This document shows positions 1-7,769 of a stretch of 64,000 nt of DNA, piece by piece; position 1 is the first letter of the stretch; every line of letters starts with the position of its first letter. The position numbers and the translations under genes were made by a program. The notes beneath the pieces were generated by a model. The model worked only from the letters and a program-made list of their open reading frames with translations, was not told the origin of the DNA and ran no database searches. The stretch lies in NCBI GenBank assembly GCA_902491215.1, contig CABUGV010000004.1, forward strand, positions 56,974-120,973, read 5' to 3'. This DNA is from 43-108 sp001915545 (GTDB lineage: Bacteria > Bacteroidota > Bacteroidia > Bacteroidales > Bacteroidaceae).

Positions 1-294
1 AAGATCAACCAGCTTAAGCTGACACTCATGGACGCAAAGATTCTGGATTCGTCGAAAATCAAGACCGACGCCGTTCAGATACTTTCAAAAGTGGAAATGA
101 AGAATGTAAAGACCGGAGCAACAATGACTTATACGCTTGTCAGCGAAAGCGAAGCAAACCTTCGCGAGAACAAGATTTCAGTAAAGACTCCTATAGCTCA
201 GGGTCTGCTCGGCAAGAAGGTGGGCGACATCGTGTCGATACGCATTCCTCAGGGTACAATTGAACTTGAGATCGTTAACATCTCTGTAGGATAA
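1..294 (+). CDS. greA: Transcription elongation factor GreA, C-terminal part (5' end outside window)
   Basis: The frame is open from base 1, so the gene enters from the left and its N-terminal coiled coil is mostly missing; 97 codons are visible. The segment has the GreA/GreB C-terminal FKBP-like fold signature, with the strand motif TYTLVSESEAN and the loop SVKTPIAQGLLGKKVGD. GreA binds the secondary channel of RNA polymerase and promotes cleavage of backtracked transcripts in the cytoplasm. An internal ATG at 28 is unlikely to be the start because the preceding codons continue the family alignment. The HIT gene follows after 30 bases, probably in the same transcript. Confidence 0.9.
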   Translation, partial: KINQLKLTLMDAKILDSSKIKTDAVQILSKVEMKNVKTGATMTYTLVSESEANLRENKISVKTPIAQGLLGKKVGDIVSIRIPQGTIELEIVNISVG

Positions 295-324
295 GAAAAA
301 CTTAATATCAAAGGAGGAACAAGC

Positions 325-726
325 ATGGCAACAATATTTTCAAAAATTGCAGCCGGAGAAATTCCAAGCTACAAGTGTGCCGAGAACGAGGAATTCTACG
401 CATTTCTCGACATCAACCCGATAGTAAAGGGACATACACTCTGCATACCTAGACGCGAAGTGGACTACATCTTCGATATGGAAGATGACGAAATAGCACG
501 CTTCCAGGTATTTGCAAAAAAGGTGGCAACAGCCATCAAAAAGGCATTCCCGTGCATAAAAGTAGGCGAAGCCGTGCTGGGACTCGAAGTGCCTCATGCA
601 CACATCCACCTTATTCCTATGCAAAGCGAAAAGGACATGATATTCAGCAACCCTAAACTGAAGCTGACAGACGAGGAATTCAAGGCTGCAGCTGATGCCA
701 TCTATGCTGAATTCAAGAAACTTTAA
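325..726 (+). CDS. HIT (histidine triad) family nucleotide-binding hydrolase
   Basis: This 133-residue protein has the usual length and layout of a HIT domain. The N-terminal FSKIAAGEIPSYK motif is typical, and the histidine triad HAHIH places His91, His93 and His95 in the active site. HIT proteins hydrolyse phosphoramidate or phosphoanhydride bonds of AMP-type nucleotides; the substrate here cannot be told. An AAAGGAGG ribosome binding site lies just before the ATG, unusually strong for Bacteroidetes. The gene probably shares a transcript with greA and ends at a strong hairpin. Confidence 0.93.
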   Translation: MATIFSKIAAGEIPSYKCAENEEFYAFLDINPIVKGHTLCIPRREVDYIFDMEDDEIARFQVFAKKVATAIKKAFPCIKVGEAVLGLEVPHAHIHLIPMQSEKDMIFSNPKLKLTDEEFKAAADAIYAEFKKL

Positions 727-749
727 GCAAAGAACATACAACATATTGT

Positions 750-796
750 AAACGCGAAGTCCGCAGGCGGTTATCCGTCCTGCGGACTTCGCGTTT
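750..796 (+). terminator. Intrinsic terminator-like hairpin after the greA-HIT pair
   Basis: A perfect 18-bp inverted repeat (750-767 with 779-796) encloses an 11-base loop. The right arm ends in TTT but no long U tract follows. It lies 23 bases after the HIT stop codon and before the promoter of the NUDIX gene. Confidence 0.75.
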
Positions 797-858
797 ACAT
801 ACGTCTGCACTCCATAAAAATATAATAAGCAAAATGCCGTTTGTTCACCTATTTATTG

Positions 859-866
859 TATTTTTG
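859..866 (+). promoter_or_regulatory. -7 box (TATTTTTG) for the NUDIX gene
   Basis: The octamer fits the Bacteroidetes -7 consensus TAnnTTTG and lies 19 bases before the ATG at 886. No well-spaced -33 TTTG was found. Its position rules out the in-frame TTG at 841 as the start. Confidence 0.55.
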
Positions 867-885
867 CCAAAACACAACATTTAAG

Positions 886-1416
886 ATGCATTATCTCGAC
901 AAATTCAAATACTGTCCCGTATGCGGGTCAGACCACTTCTGTATAAACGATTTCAAATCAAAGAAATGTGCCGACTGCGGTTTCATCTACTATTTCAACC
1001 CCAGCGCGGCTGTAGTGGCAATAATAGTGAACGAGCGCAATGAAATTCTGGTATGCACCAGAGCTTTCGAACCGGCAAAAGGTACGCTTGACCTTCCAGG
1101 CGGATTTGCCGACTGCGGAGAAACCATAGAAGAAAGTCTGAGGCGCGAAGTGAAGGAGGAAACAGGACTGGAACTTGAAGACAACTTCAGATATGCATTC
1201 TCGGAACCGAACACTTATCTGTATTCAGGATTTACGGTACACACGCTGGATTCGTTCTTCGTATGCAGCGTAGACTCTTCGAAGGTGAAGCCTGTCGCCC
1301 ACGATGACGTGGCCTCATGCAAATGGGTAAAGATTGAAGACATCAAGCTCGAAATGTTCGGATTGGATTCCGTACGAAATGGGATAAAAAGATTTTTGGA
1401 AACAACAAGAAACTAG
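886..1416 (+). CDS. NUDIX hydrolase with N-terminal zinc ribbon
   Basis: The protein has 176 residues from the ATG at 886; an upstream TTG in frame is rejected because it precedes a -7 promoter box. Residues about 8-33 form a CPVC...CADC zinc ribbon. A complete Nudix box (GX5EX7REVKEETGL) lies at about residues 73-95, after a PGG turn. The zinc ribbon resembles that of NADH pyrophosphatase-like proteins, but the protein is shorter than NudC and the substrate is unknown. The Nudix box binds Mg2+ and cleaves nucleoside diphosphate-X compounds. The TPR gene begins 5 bases after the stop codon, which suggests cotranscription. Confidence 0.9.
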   Translation: MHYLDKFKYCPVCGSDHFCINDFKSKKCADCGFIYYFNPSAAVVAIIVNERNEILVCTRAFEPAKGTLDLPGGFADCGETIEESLRREVKEETGLELEDNFRYAFSEPNTYLYSGFTVHTLDSFFVCSVDSSKVKPVAHDDVASCKWVKIEDIKLEMFGLDSVRNGIKRFLETTRN

Positions 1417-1421
1417 AATAA

Positions 1422-4211
1422 ATGAAAGCCAAGAAATTCATAACCGTTTTGATGTTGGGTGCAGTGCCTGCAGGCATCTGCGCACAGCAGTCAGTTCCAC
1501 AGGCGGGATGTCCTGAGAAATATCACGAAGGACGCCAGCTGTGCATTGAAGGCCATTATTATGCGGCAAGTCTGTCGCTGACAGAATATCTGAAATGCGG
1601 AAGTACAAGATATGCAGAAGATGCAGAGGCATTGAAACTGATTTGCAGCTATTATCTCAATACTTCTGGAACTGCTGAAGCAATAGAGAAATATCTCAAG
1701 ACGCATAAGGAAACACCGCATGCAGACAGATTGAAGCTTATGATGGCAAACCTTATGGTCAGAAACGGGCATAACAATGAGGCTCTATCAATATACAGCA
1801 AAGCCGACATGGGCAACCTGAGCGAAGATGAAAAGGCTGACGCATGTCTTTATGAGGCCATAGCTTGGATTGAAACAGGCAACGCTTCAAGAGCAAAGGC
1901 TCTGCTTTCTGTTTTGGCAAACTCAAAGAAGCATGAGCTTGACTATATGTACTATAGTTCGTATGTTGACTATGTGGAAGGTCACTACAGCAAGGCTCTG
2001 CCAGGATTCATTGCTACGGCAGAAACACATGACTTCAGACGCAAGTCGCCGGTATACACTGCCGACTGTTATCTGCAGCTCGGTAGACTCGACAATGCAC
2101 TTGAAACAATAAAGGAGTACAACAGCATATACGGAAGAACAGAACTGAGTGTAGAAGCAAAGAGAATCGAAGGTGAAGCTCTTTACGGAAAGGGACGCTT
2201 CTACGAAGCAATAAATGTTCTGACGGAATATACTTCTGAAGCAGATTCGCCTAAGCGTACATCGCTCTACAAGTTGGGAATGAGCTACTTCAACACGCAG
2301 GCTTACGGCAAGGCTGTGGAGAATCTAGTGAGAAGCACTTCAACGGCTCAAGACGAGATGGCTCAGAATGCGTATCTGCATGCTGGTATATGCTACATAA
2401 AACTGCTCAACACCAAACAGGCTAGGATGGCTTTCCAGCAGGCTTCAGAAATGACATTCAACCGCAATGTACAGGAGGAAGCTCTCTATAACTATGCACT
2501 GTGCGTACATCAGAACAATGTTTCCGGGTTCGGAGAATCAGTTAAGGTTTTCGAAAGATTCTTGAATGAATTCCCTAACTCTCAGTACAGCGGCAAAGTT
2601 TCAAAATGCCTGACAGAGGTATATTTCACAACCAAGAACTATGACGCAGCACTGGAATCTATCAACAAGATAAAATCTCCTGGACGAGAAATCATGACGG
2701 CAAAGCAGAAGGTTCTGTACAATCTTGGCGTACAGTCTTTTACTAATGCAGATTTCGCAAAAGCCTCCGACTATATGGCACAGTCCATCAAGCTCGGGAA
2801 ATACGACCCGCAGACTTGTGCAGAAGCCTATTACTGGAAAGGCGAGTCGGAGTACAGAATGGAAAACTACAAGGCATCATCAGCCGACCTGCAGAGATTT
2901 GTATCTTCAACCCAGAAGAAACAGAAAAATTTCGTCAACGCATTCTACAGTCTTGGTTATACGCAATTCAAGCAGAAGAATTCTTCCGCAGCACTCCCTT
3001 ACTTCCAAAGATTTATATCGGAGTCTGGAAAACTTGATCCGAACGACCAGACAGCTGTTGCTATGCGTGCAGATGCCATGAACCGCATAGGCGACTGCCT
3101 GTTTACTTCAAGACGTTACGATGAAGCTTACTACTATTATCAGCAGGCAACAAGCATAGATCATGCACTTGGAGACTATTCTATATACCAGCAGGCCATC
3201 ATCTGCGGTCTTAAAGGCGACTACGCAAAGAAAATCGAGTTGCTCAATGGAATGGTTAGCCAGTATCCATCATCGCAATACAGCGATGAAGCATTGTATG
3301 AGCAAGGAAGAGCATATGTTCAGAGCGGAGACCGCACAAAAGCCATGCAGACTTTCAACGAGCTCACCAGCAAGCATTCTCAAAGCGTGTGTGCACGCAA
3401 GGCCGGAAATGAAATCGGTATGATATTGTTCGAAGACGGAAAGACCGACAAGGCCATCAAGGAATACAGGAAAGTGATTGAAACTTATCCGAATACACCT
3501 GAAGCCCAGACAGCTTTGTCAAATCTTAAAGACATTTTCACTGACCTCGGAAGAGTAAACGAATATGCAGCTATAGCGGCAAAAGCAGGAAAGGCTTTAT
3601 CGCCTCAGGAGATGGACGACATGCTGCTCAACACTGCAAACAGAGCAATGGCAAACAAAGACTACAAGCAGGCTCTGCAGTACTACAAGCAGCTTGAACA
3701 GCAAAGCACATCCGAAAATTTACGTTACGCCGCTCTCAAGGGTGAGATGCAAAGCGCTTATCTGGCAAAGGACTACAAGAGCACTATCGAGATAACAACA
3801 AAGATGCTCGACAACTCAAAAACGGATCCAAACACAGCCATGGAAGCCAGATTCAACAGAGCCGAGAGCTACATAGCAACAAAACAGACAGAAGAAGCTC
3901 TCAACGACTGGAGAATTCTCAGCATGGACACAAGAACCGAATATGGAGCCCAGGCAACTATCAAGCTTGCAGAACATGCCTATAATGCAGGACAGTACAA
4001 AGAAGCAGAAGACATGCTGCTGAAATTCATTGACTCGGGAACGCCTCATGCTTATTGGCTCGCTAGAGGTTTCATTCTTCTTTCGGACGTATATGTAAAG
4101 ACTGACAGAGATATGGAAGCAAAACAGTATCTCCTTTCTCTCAAGAGCAACTATACAGAAAGCAAGGATATCAACAATATGATTGCAGACAGATTGGCAA
4201 AACTGAAATAA
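1422..4211 (+). CDS. Secreted tetratricopeptide-repeat (TPR) protein
   Basis: The 929-residue protein begins with a signal peptide (MKAKKFITVLMLGAVPAG, cleavage near ICAQQ). The rest is helical repeat, with many TPR or Sel1-like units recognisable by patterns such as AYYWKGESEYRMENY and EALYEQGRAYVQSGD. No catalytic motif is visible, so it is probably a periplasmic or outer-membrane scaffold. The next gene encodes an outer-membrane barrel 46 bases downstream, and the pair probably works together. The function is unknown; a link to envelope assembly is only inferred from the pairing and the export signal. Confidence 0.85.
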   Translation: MKAKKFITVLMLGAVPAGICAQQSVPQAGCPEKYHEGRQLCIEGHYYAASLSLTEYLKCGSTRYAEDAEALKLICSYYLNTSGTAEAIEKYLKTHKETPHADRLKLMMANLMVRNGHNNEALSIYSKADMGNLSEDEKADACLYEAIAWIETGNASRAKALLSVLANSKKHELDYMYYSSYVDYVEGHYSKALPGFIATAETHDFRRKSPVYTADCYLQLGRLDNALETIKEYNSIYGRTELSVEAKRIEGEALYGKGRFYEAINVLTEYTSEADSPKRTSLYKLGMSYFNTQAYGKAVENLVRSTSTAQDEMAQNAYLHAGICYIKLLNTKQARMAFQQASEMTFNRNVQEEALYNYALCVHQNNVSGFGESVKVFERFLNEFPNSQYSGKVSKCLTEVYFTTKNYDAALESINKIKSPGREIMTAKQKVLYNLGVQSFTNADFAKASDYMAQSIKLGKYDPQTCAEAYYWKGESEYRMENYKASSADLQRFVSSTQKKQKNFVNAFYSLGYTQFKQKNSSAALPYFQRFISESGKLDPNDQTAVAMRADAMNRIGDCLFTSRRYDEAYYYYQQATSIDHALGDYSIYQQAIICGLKGDYAKKIELLNGMVSQYPSSQYSDEALYEQGRAYVQSGDRTKAMQTFNELTSKHSQSVCARKAGNEIGMILFEDGKTDKAIKEYRKVIETYPNTPEAQTALSNLKDIFTDLGRVNEYAAIAAKAGKALSPQEMDDMLLNTANRAMANKDYKQALQYYKQLEQQSTSENLRYAALKGEMQSAYLAKDYKSTIEITTKMLDNSKTDPNTAMEARFNRAESYIATKQTEEALNDWRILSMDTRTEYGAQATIKLAEHAYNAGQYKEAEDMLLKFIDSGTPHAYWLARGFILLSDVYVKTDRDMEAKQYLLSLKSNYTESKDINNMIADRLAKLK

Positions 4212-4257
4212 GTTTTGATAGTCTGCCATAACAATGACCTTTAAAACCAAAGAAAAG

Positions 4258-5910
4258 ATGTCTATCAAAAGCAAACATATATCAGCGGCAATAGCTATAA
4301 TGACGGCCGCAAACGTATCGGCACAGATGAACAATGTCATCGAAGTCGAGAACGAATATGCACCTATAGTTGCAGATGCAAACAAGATCAATGTGCTTCC
4401 TGATGTTGAAGAAACAAAAGTGAATCCAGGAAACATCGAATATGCAACAACTCCTCAGCCTGTAAGAAAATACATATTCCAGCCAATGTGGGCTGCTCAA
4501 TCGGATGCAACTGTCAAAGGCGCAAAGAAAGGATTTGCAGAACTGGGATATGGAAACTACAACAATCTGATAGGTCGTGCCGCATACGGCATAGATTTTA
4601 CAACAGACGATCAGCTCGACATTAATTTCGACATCAACGGATTCAACGGCACATTCGACAATTTTGATCAAACGTCCGAATGGAAACGCAGATTTTATGA
4701 TACATCTGCCGGTATCAAATACGAACACAGATTCTCGCACACATCATCCTTGATTGTTGACGCCCACTACAGAAACCAGTCCTTCAATTATCAGCCTTAC
4801 AGCATTGCTTGCGATCCGACGGATAAGCAAGTGAACCGTATGGGTGGAATAAACGTAGGCGTTACACCGTACAACTTCGGTGCTTTCAGCATTGGAGGAG
4901 GTTTGGGATTTGAAGCTTTCAGTCAAGCGCACGCAAATTATGCAAGTGACAATTGCGATGAGACAATCATAAAGGCAAAGCTCCTTTTAGGCTATCAGTT
5001 GAACGACGACATGTCCATAGACCTCGGCATTGACGTCCACAACGCAGGCTATACAAACGAAGATTTCACTGATTACACATCGTTCAACATCGCTCCGCAC
5101 TTCAATCTTGAAAAAGAAAAATTTAGTTTGAAGGCAGGATTGCAGATTTACGCAACTTCAGGATTCAGCAGTGACTTCTACATTTCTCCAGATGTAAGTT
5201 TCGCTTATATGCCATCCAAGAAGACAAAGTTGTATGTAAAAGCAGAAGGAGGTGCAATATACAACAGCTTCTTGAGATATAACGCTACAACTCCTTACTG
5301 GCTCAACTACAATCAGGAAAAGAACCAGTTCGACCAGCTTCGCTCTGCAGTCGGAATAAAGTTCACACCTGCAAAAGGTTTGTATTTCGACATAAACGGA
5401 GGTTTCGACATGTCAAAGAACAGAATGGAGCTGTGCTTAAGCAATTGGACTGGACCTATATCGCAAGCGCCACTCTACAATGATATAGTAACCAGCGATG
5501 GAAGCCGGTTCCACATCAATGCCGACATCAAATATCGCTACAAGGACATATTTGAACTGAGTTTTGCAAACAGATTGAACTTCTGTAGCACAGAAGGCAA
5601 TAATTATGCAGAAGAAGTCGTTCTCGGCTGGCGTCCGGTTATAGATTTAGACTGGAATGCATACGTACGTATAGTTGAAGGACTGAGATTCGGACTCTCC
5701 TATCAGTGCCAGTCATTCAAGGAATACGATGATGCCTACTACAACCGCCCAACTACAAACAATCTTGGAGCAGAACTTTCATACACATTCCCATTCAATC
5801 TGACAATTTTTGTCAAGGGAGACAATCTGCTCAACCAAGATTACGACCACTACATGTACTACAAAGCTGAAGGCATAAATTTCATAGGCGGCGCAGCAAT
5901 AACATTCTGA
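4258..5910 (+). CDS. Outer-membrane beta-barrel protein (TonB-dependent receptor-like, no plug domain)
   Basis: From the ATG at 4258 the protein has 550 residues and a signal peptide ending near VSAQ; an in-frame ATG at 4234 would add eight residues. I prefer 4258 because its upstream stretch is A-rich. After an N-terminal linker with EVENEYAPI, the sequence alternates polar and aromatic residues in beta strands and ends in phenylalanine, typical of outer-membrane barrels. Motifs such as VKGDNLLNQDYDHY resemble the C-terminal strands of TonB-dependent receptors. At this length there is no room for a plug plus 22 strands, so it is not a SusC. It follows the TPR gene and is probably its partner. 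Confidence 0.78.
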   Translation: MSIKSKHISAAIAIMTAANVSAQMNNVIEVENEYAPIVADANKINVLPDVEETKVNPGNIEYATTPQPVRKYIFQPMWAAQSDATVKGAKKGFAELGYGNYNNLIGRAAYGIDFTTDDQLDINFDINGFNGTFDNFDQTSEWKRRFYDTSAGIKYEHRFSHTSSLIVDAHYRNQSFNYQPYSIACDPTDKQVNRMGGINVGVTPYNFGAFSIGGGLGFEAFSQAHANYASDNCDETIIKAKLLLGYQLNDDMSIDLGIDVHNAGYTNEDFTDYTSFNIAPHFNLEKEKFSLKAGLQIYATSGFSSDFYISPDVSFAYMPSKKTKLYVKAEGGAIYNSFLRYNATTPYWLNYNQEKNQFDQLRSAVGIKFTPAKGLYFDINGGFDMSKNRMELCLSNWTGPISQAPLYNDIVTSDGSRFHINADIKYRYKDIFELSFANRLNFCSTEGNNYAEEVVLGWRPVIDLDWNAYVRIVEGLRFGLSYQCQSFKEYDDAYYNRPTTNNLGAELSYTFPFNLTIFVKGDNLLNQDYDHYMYYKAEGINFIGGAAITF

Positions 5911-5929
5911 AAGAAGAACACTTGACAAG

Positions 5930-6364
5930 ATGAAGCATACTTCAAGAAAACGCATGACAGCATTACTGCCGGTATCTTTTGCGATGCTGGCAATAATGCT
6001 GTTCAGCATTATACCGCATCATCACCACAAACAGATTGTATGCACTATCATTGAAGAATGCATCCATCACAGCAAAAGCGACCAGCACAACCAAAACCAC
6101 GACAACCATTCCGACAACGAATCGACTTGTATTTCAAACCTGAAATATATAAAGGCCTCATCGGCTGAAAGAAACAATTCGTTGTCAAACGACATAAAAT
6201 ACCCTTTATCACAGCCAGGTATAATATTTGAAAACTGCACACTTCTACCTTCACCAGCTTTATCTGGAACGGCATCCAGCCTGCAGAATATATACTTCAT
6301 ATCCGCTCTGCAATCTATTGTAGTTCCGATAAACGGATTGCGTGCACCCCCATTTCTTTCGTAA
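5930..6364 (+). CDS. His-rich small envelope protein (DUF6769-like) upstream of metal efflux genes
   Basis: The 144-residue protein has one N-terminal hydrophobic segment (about residues 9-27) followed immediately by PHHHHK and then a His/Asp-rich stretch (CIHHSKSDQHNQNHDNHSD). The rest is low in recognisable motifs. It resembles small His-rich proteins that accompany metal-efflux operons in Bacteroidetes; I recall the label DUF6769 for such proteins but could not check it. It lies 19 bases after the barrel gene and about 200 bases before the RND adaptor, which is also His-rich at its N terminus. A periplasmic metal-binding role is inferred. Confidence 0.65.
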   Translation: MKHTSRKRMTALLPVSFAMLAIMLFSIIPHHHHKQIVCTIIEECIHHSKSDQHNQNHDNHSDNESTCISNLKYIKASSAERNNSLSNDIKYPLSQPGIIFENCTLLPSPALSGTASSLQNIYFISALQSIVVPINGLRAPPFLS

Positions 6365-6545
6365 ATAAAAAGTATCCTTATCTTTCCACACACTATCAAA
6401 CATTCAGCCTGACAAAACCGTACAGGCCGAAACTTTATACTCTCAAAACCAGTATTTCATAGGGAAAGAATAAGGAAAAGCACAAACTATATTCAATTTT
6501 CATACAGCACACAGGATTGCAACCACATTGCACATTCTGTGCGCA

Positions 6546-6553
6546 TAAATTTG
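6546..6553 (+). promoter_or_regulatory. -7 box (TAAATTTG) for the heavy-metal efflux operon
   Basis: The octamer fits TAnnTTTG and lies 27 bases before the adaptor ATG at 6581. It overlaps the region of an in-frame GTG at 6539, which argues against that start. No matching -33 box at the usual spacing was found. Confidence 0.5.
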
Positions 6554-6580
6554 CATATACATATCAAAATATACAAAGAA

Positions 6581-7729
6581 ATGAAAGCAAAAGTATTTTT
6601 CCTGCTGGCAACAGCTGTACTCTTCGCAACTACGTCGTGCAAACATACACACTCAGAAGACGAACATAGTGCAGAAGAACACGAATCCCACAAACATGAA
6701 AATGAAATAATATTCACGCAGGCTCAATCCAAGGCATGCGGTTTGAAGACAGAAACGGTAAAACCGTCCACATTCTCCGAGATACTTCACGTAAGCGGAC
6801 AAATAATGCCGGCTCCAGGCGATGAAGCCACAGTGACAGCCACATCCGACGGAATAGTCAACCTTAACGCCAAACTGGCCGTACCAGGAGCCACAGTAAG
6901 CAAAGGTTCAATGATTGCTATCGTATCAGCAAAGAATCTTGCCAGCGGCGACCCTATAACCAAAGCACGCATAGCCTACAAAACTGCAAAGAAAGAATTT
7001 GAGCGTGCAGAAAAGCTTGTAAAAGACAAAATAATCTCAGACAAGGAATACGAACTTCTGCGCTCACAATACGAAGAAGCTCTCACAAACTACAAGGCAC
7101 AGTCGAACAACCACACATCAAGCGGCATCGGCGTACAGTCACCTTTAAGCGGATTCATAAAGAACATACTTGTAGCCGAAGGCGACTACGTATCCACAGG
7201 CCAGGCCATTGCAACCGTATCGCAAAACAGACGCCTTGTACTGCGTGCCGACGTACCTGAGAAAGAAGCAAGCAAACGCCACGACATTGCAGATGCCAAC
7301 TTCATTCTTTCTTCCGACAGCAAACGCATTTACAATGTAAAAGCACTCAACGGCCGTCTAGTTTCATACGGAAAGAATATCGACGCACAATCATTCTTCA
7401 TTCCTGTTACATTTGAAATAGACAACACAGAAGACCTCATTCCTGGAGCTTATGCCGACATCTATCTCACAGGCAGACAGCTTACAGACGTCATATCACT
7501 GCCTAAAGAAGCCATTACCGAAGAGCAAGGCCTCTATTTCGTATACCTACAGATAGGCAAGGAAGTATTCAAGAAGCAGGAAGTTACCATAGGCAGTACC
7601 GACGGAAAAAGAACTGAAATTCTCTCAGGTCTGAAGGCAGGCGACAAAGCTGTTGTCTCCGGTGCATACCAGGTCAAGCTTGCATCACTTTCAGGTGCAA
7701 TACCAGAAGGTCACTCCCACTCACACTAA
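6581..7729 (+). CDS. Heavy-metal efflux RND periplasmic adaptor lipoprotein (CusB/CzcB type)
   Basis: The 382-residue protein starts at the ATG 6581. Its signal peptide ends in a lipobox (FATTSC), so it should be a lipoprotein. Just after the cysteine comes a His/Glu-rich metal-binding stretch (KHTHSEDEHSAEEHESHKHE). Then follow a barrel-sandwich (biotinyl-lipoyl-like) domain, a coiled-coil hairpin around KTAKKEFERAEKLVKDK and a beta-barrel domain, the order of membrane fusion proteins. It links the pump to the TolC channel and may deliver metal. The pump and channel genes follow closely, forming a three-gene operon. The metal (Cu, Ag, Zn, Co or Ni) cannot be settled from sequence. Confidence 0.92.
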   Translation: MKAKVFFLLATAVLFATTSCKHTHSEDEHSAEEHESHKHENEIIFTQAQSKACGLKTETVKPSTFSEILHVSGQIMPAPGDEATVTATSDGIVNLNAKLAVPGATVSKGSMIAIVSAKNLASGDPITKARIAYKTAKKEFERAEKLVKDKIISDKEYELLRSQYEEALTNYKAQSNNHTSSGIGVQSPLSGFIKNILVAEGDYVSTGQAIATVSQNRRLVLRADVPEKEASKRHDIADANFILSSDSKRIYNVKALNGRLVSYGKNIDAQSFFIPVTFEIDNTEDLIPGAYADIYLTGRQLTDVISLPKEAITEEQGLYFVYLQIGKEVFKKQEVTIGSTDGKRTEILSGLKAGDKAVVSGAYQVKLASLSGAIPEGHSHSH

Positions 7730-7769
7730 TCCCGAAACAGTCAGTTTGAACCTCTAAAAACAGGAAAAC

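Noticed and set aside
3816..4436. 206-codon minus-strand frame over the TPR/barrel junction
   Set aside because: It overlaps two clear genes on the plus strand and has no domain, signal or promoter.
4258..5910. SusC-type receptor
   Set aside because: At 550 residues without a plug domain and without a SusD neighbour it cannot be a SusC.
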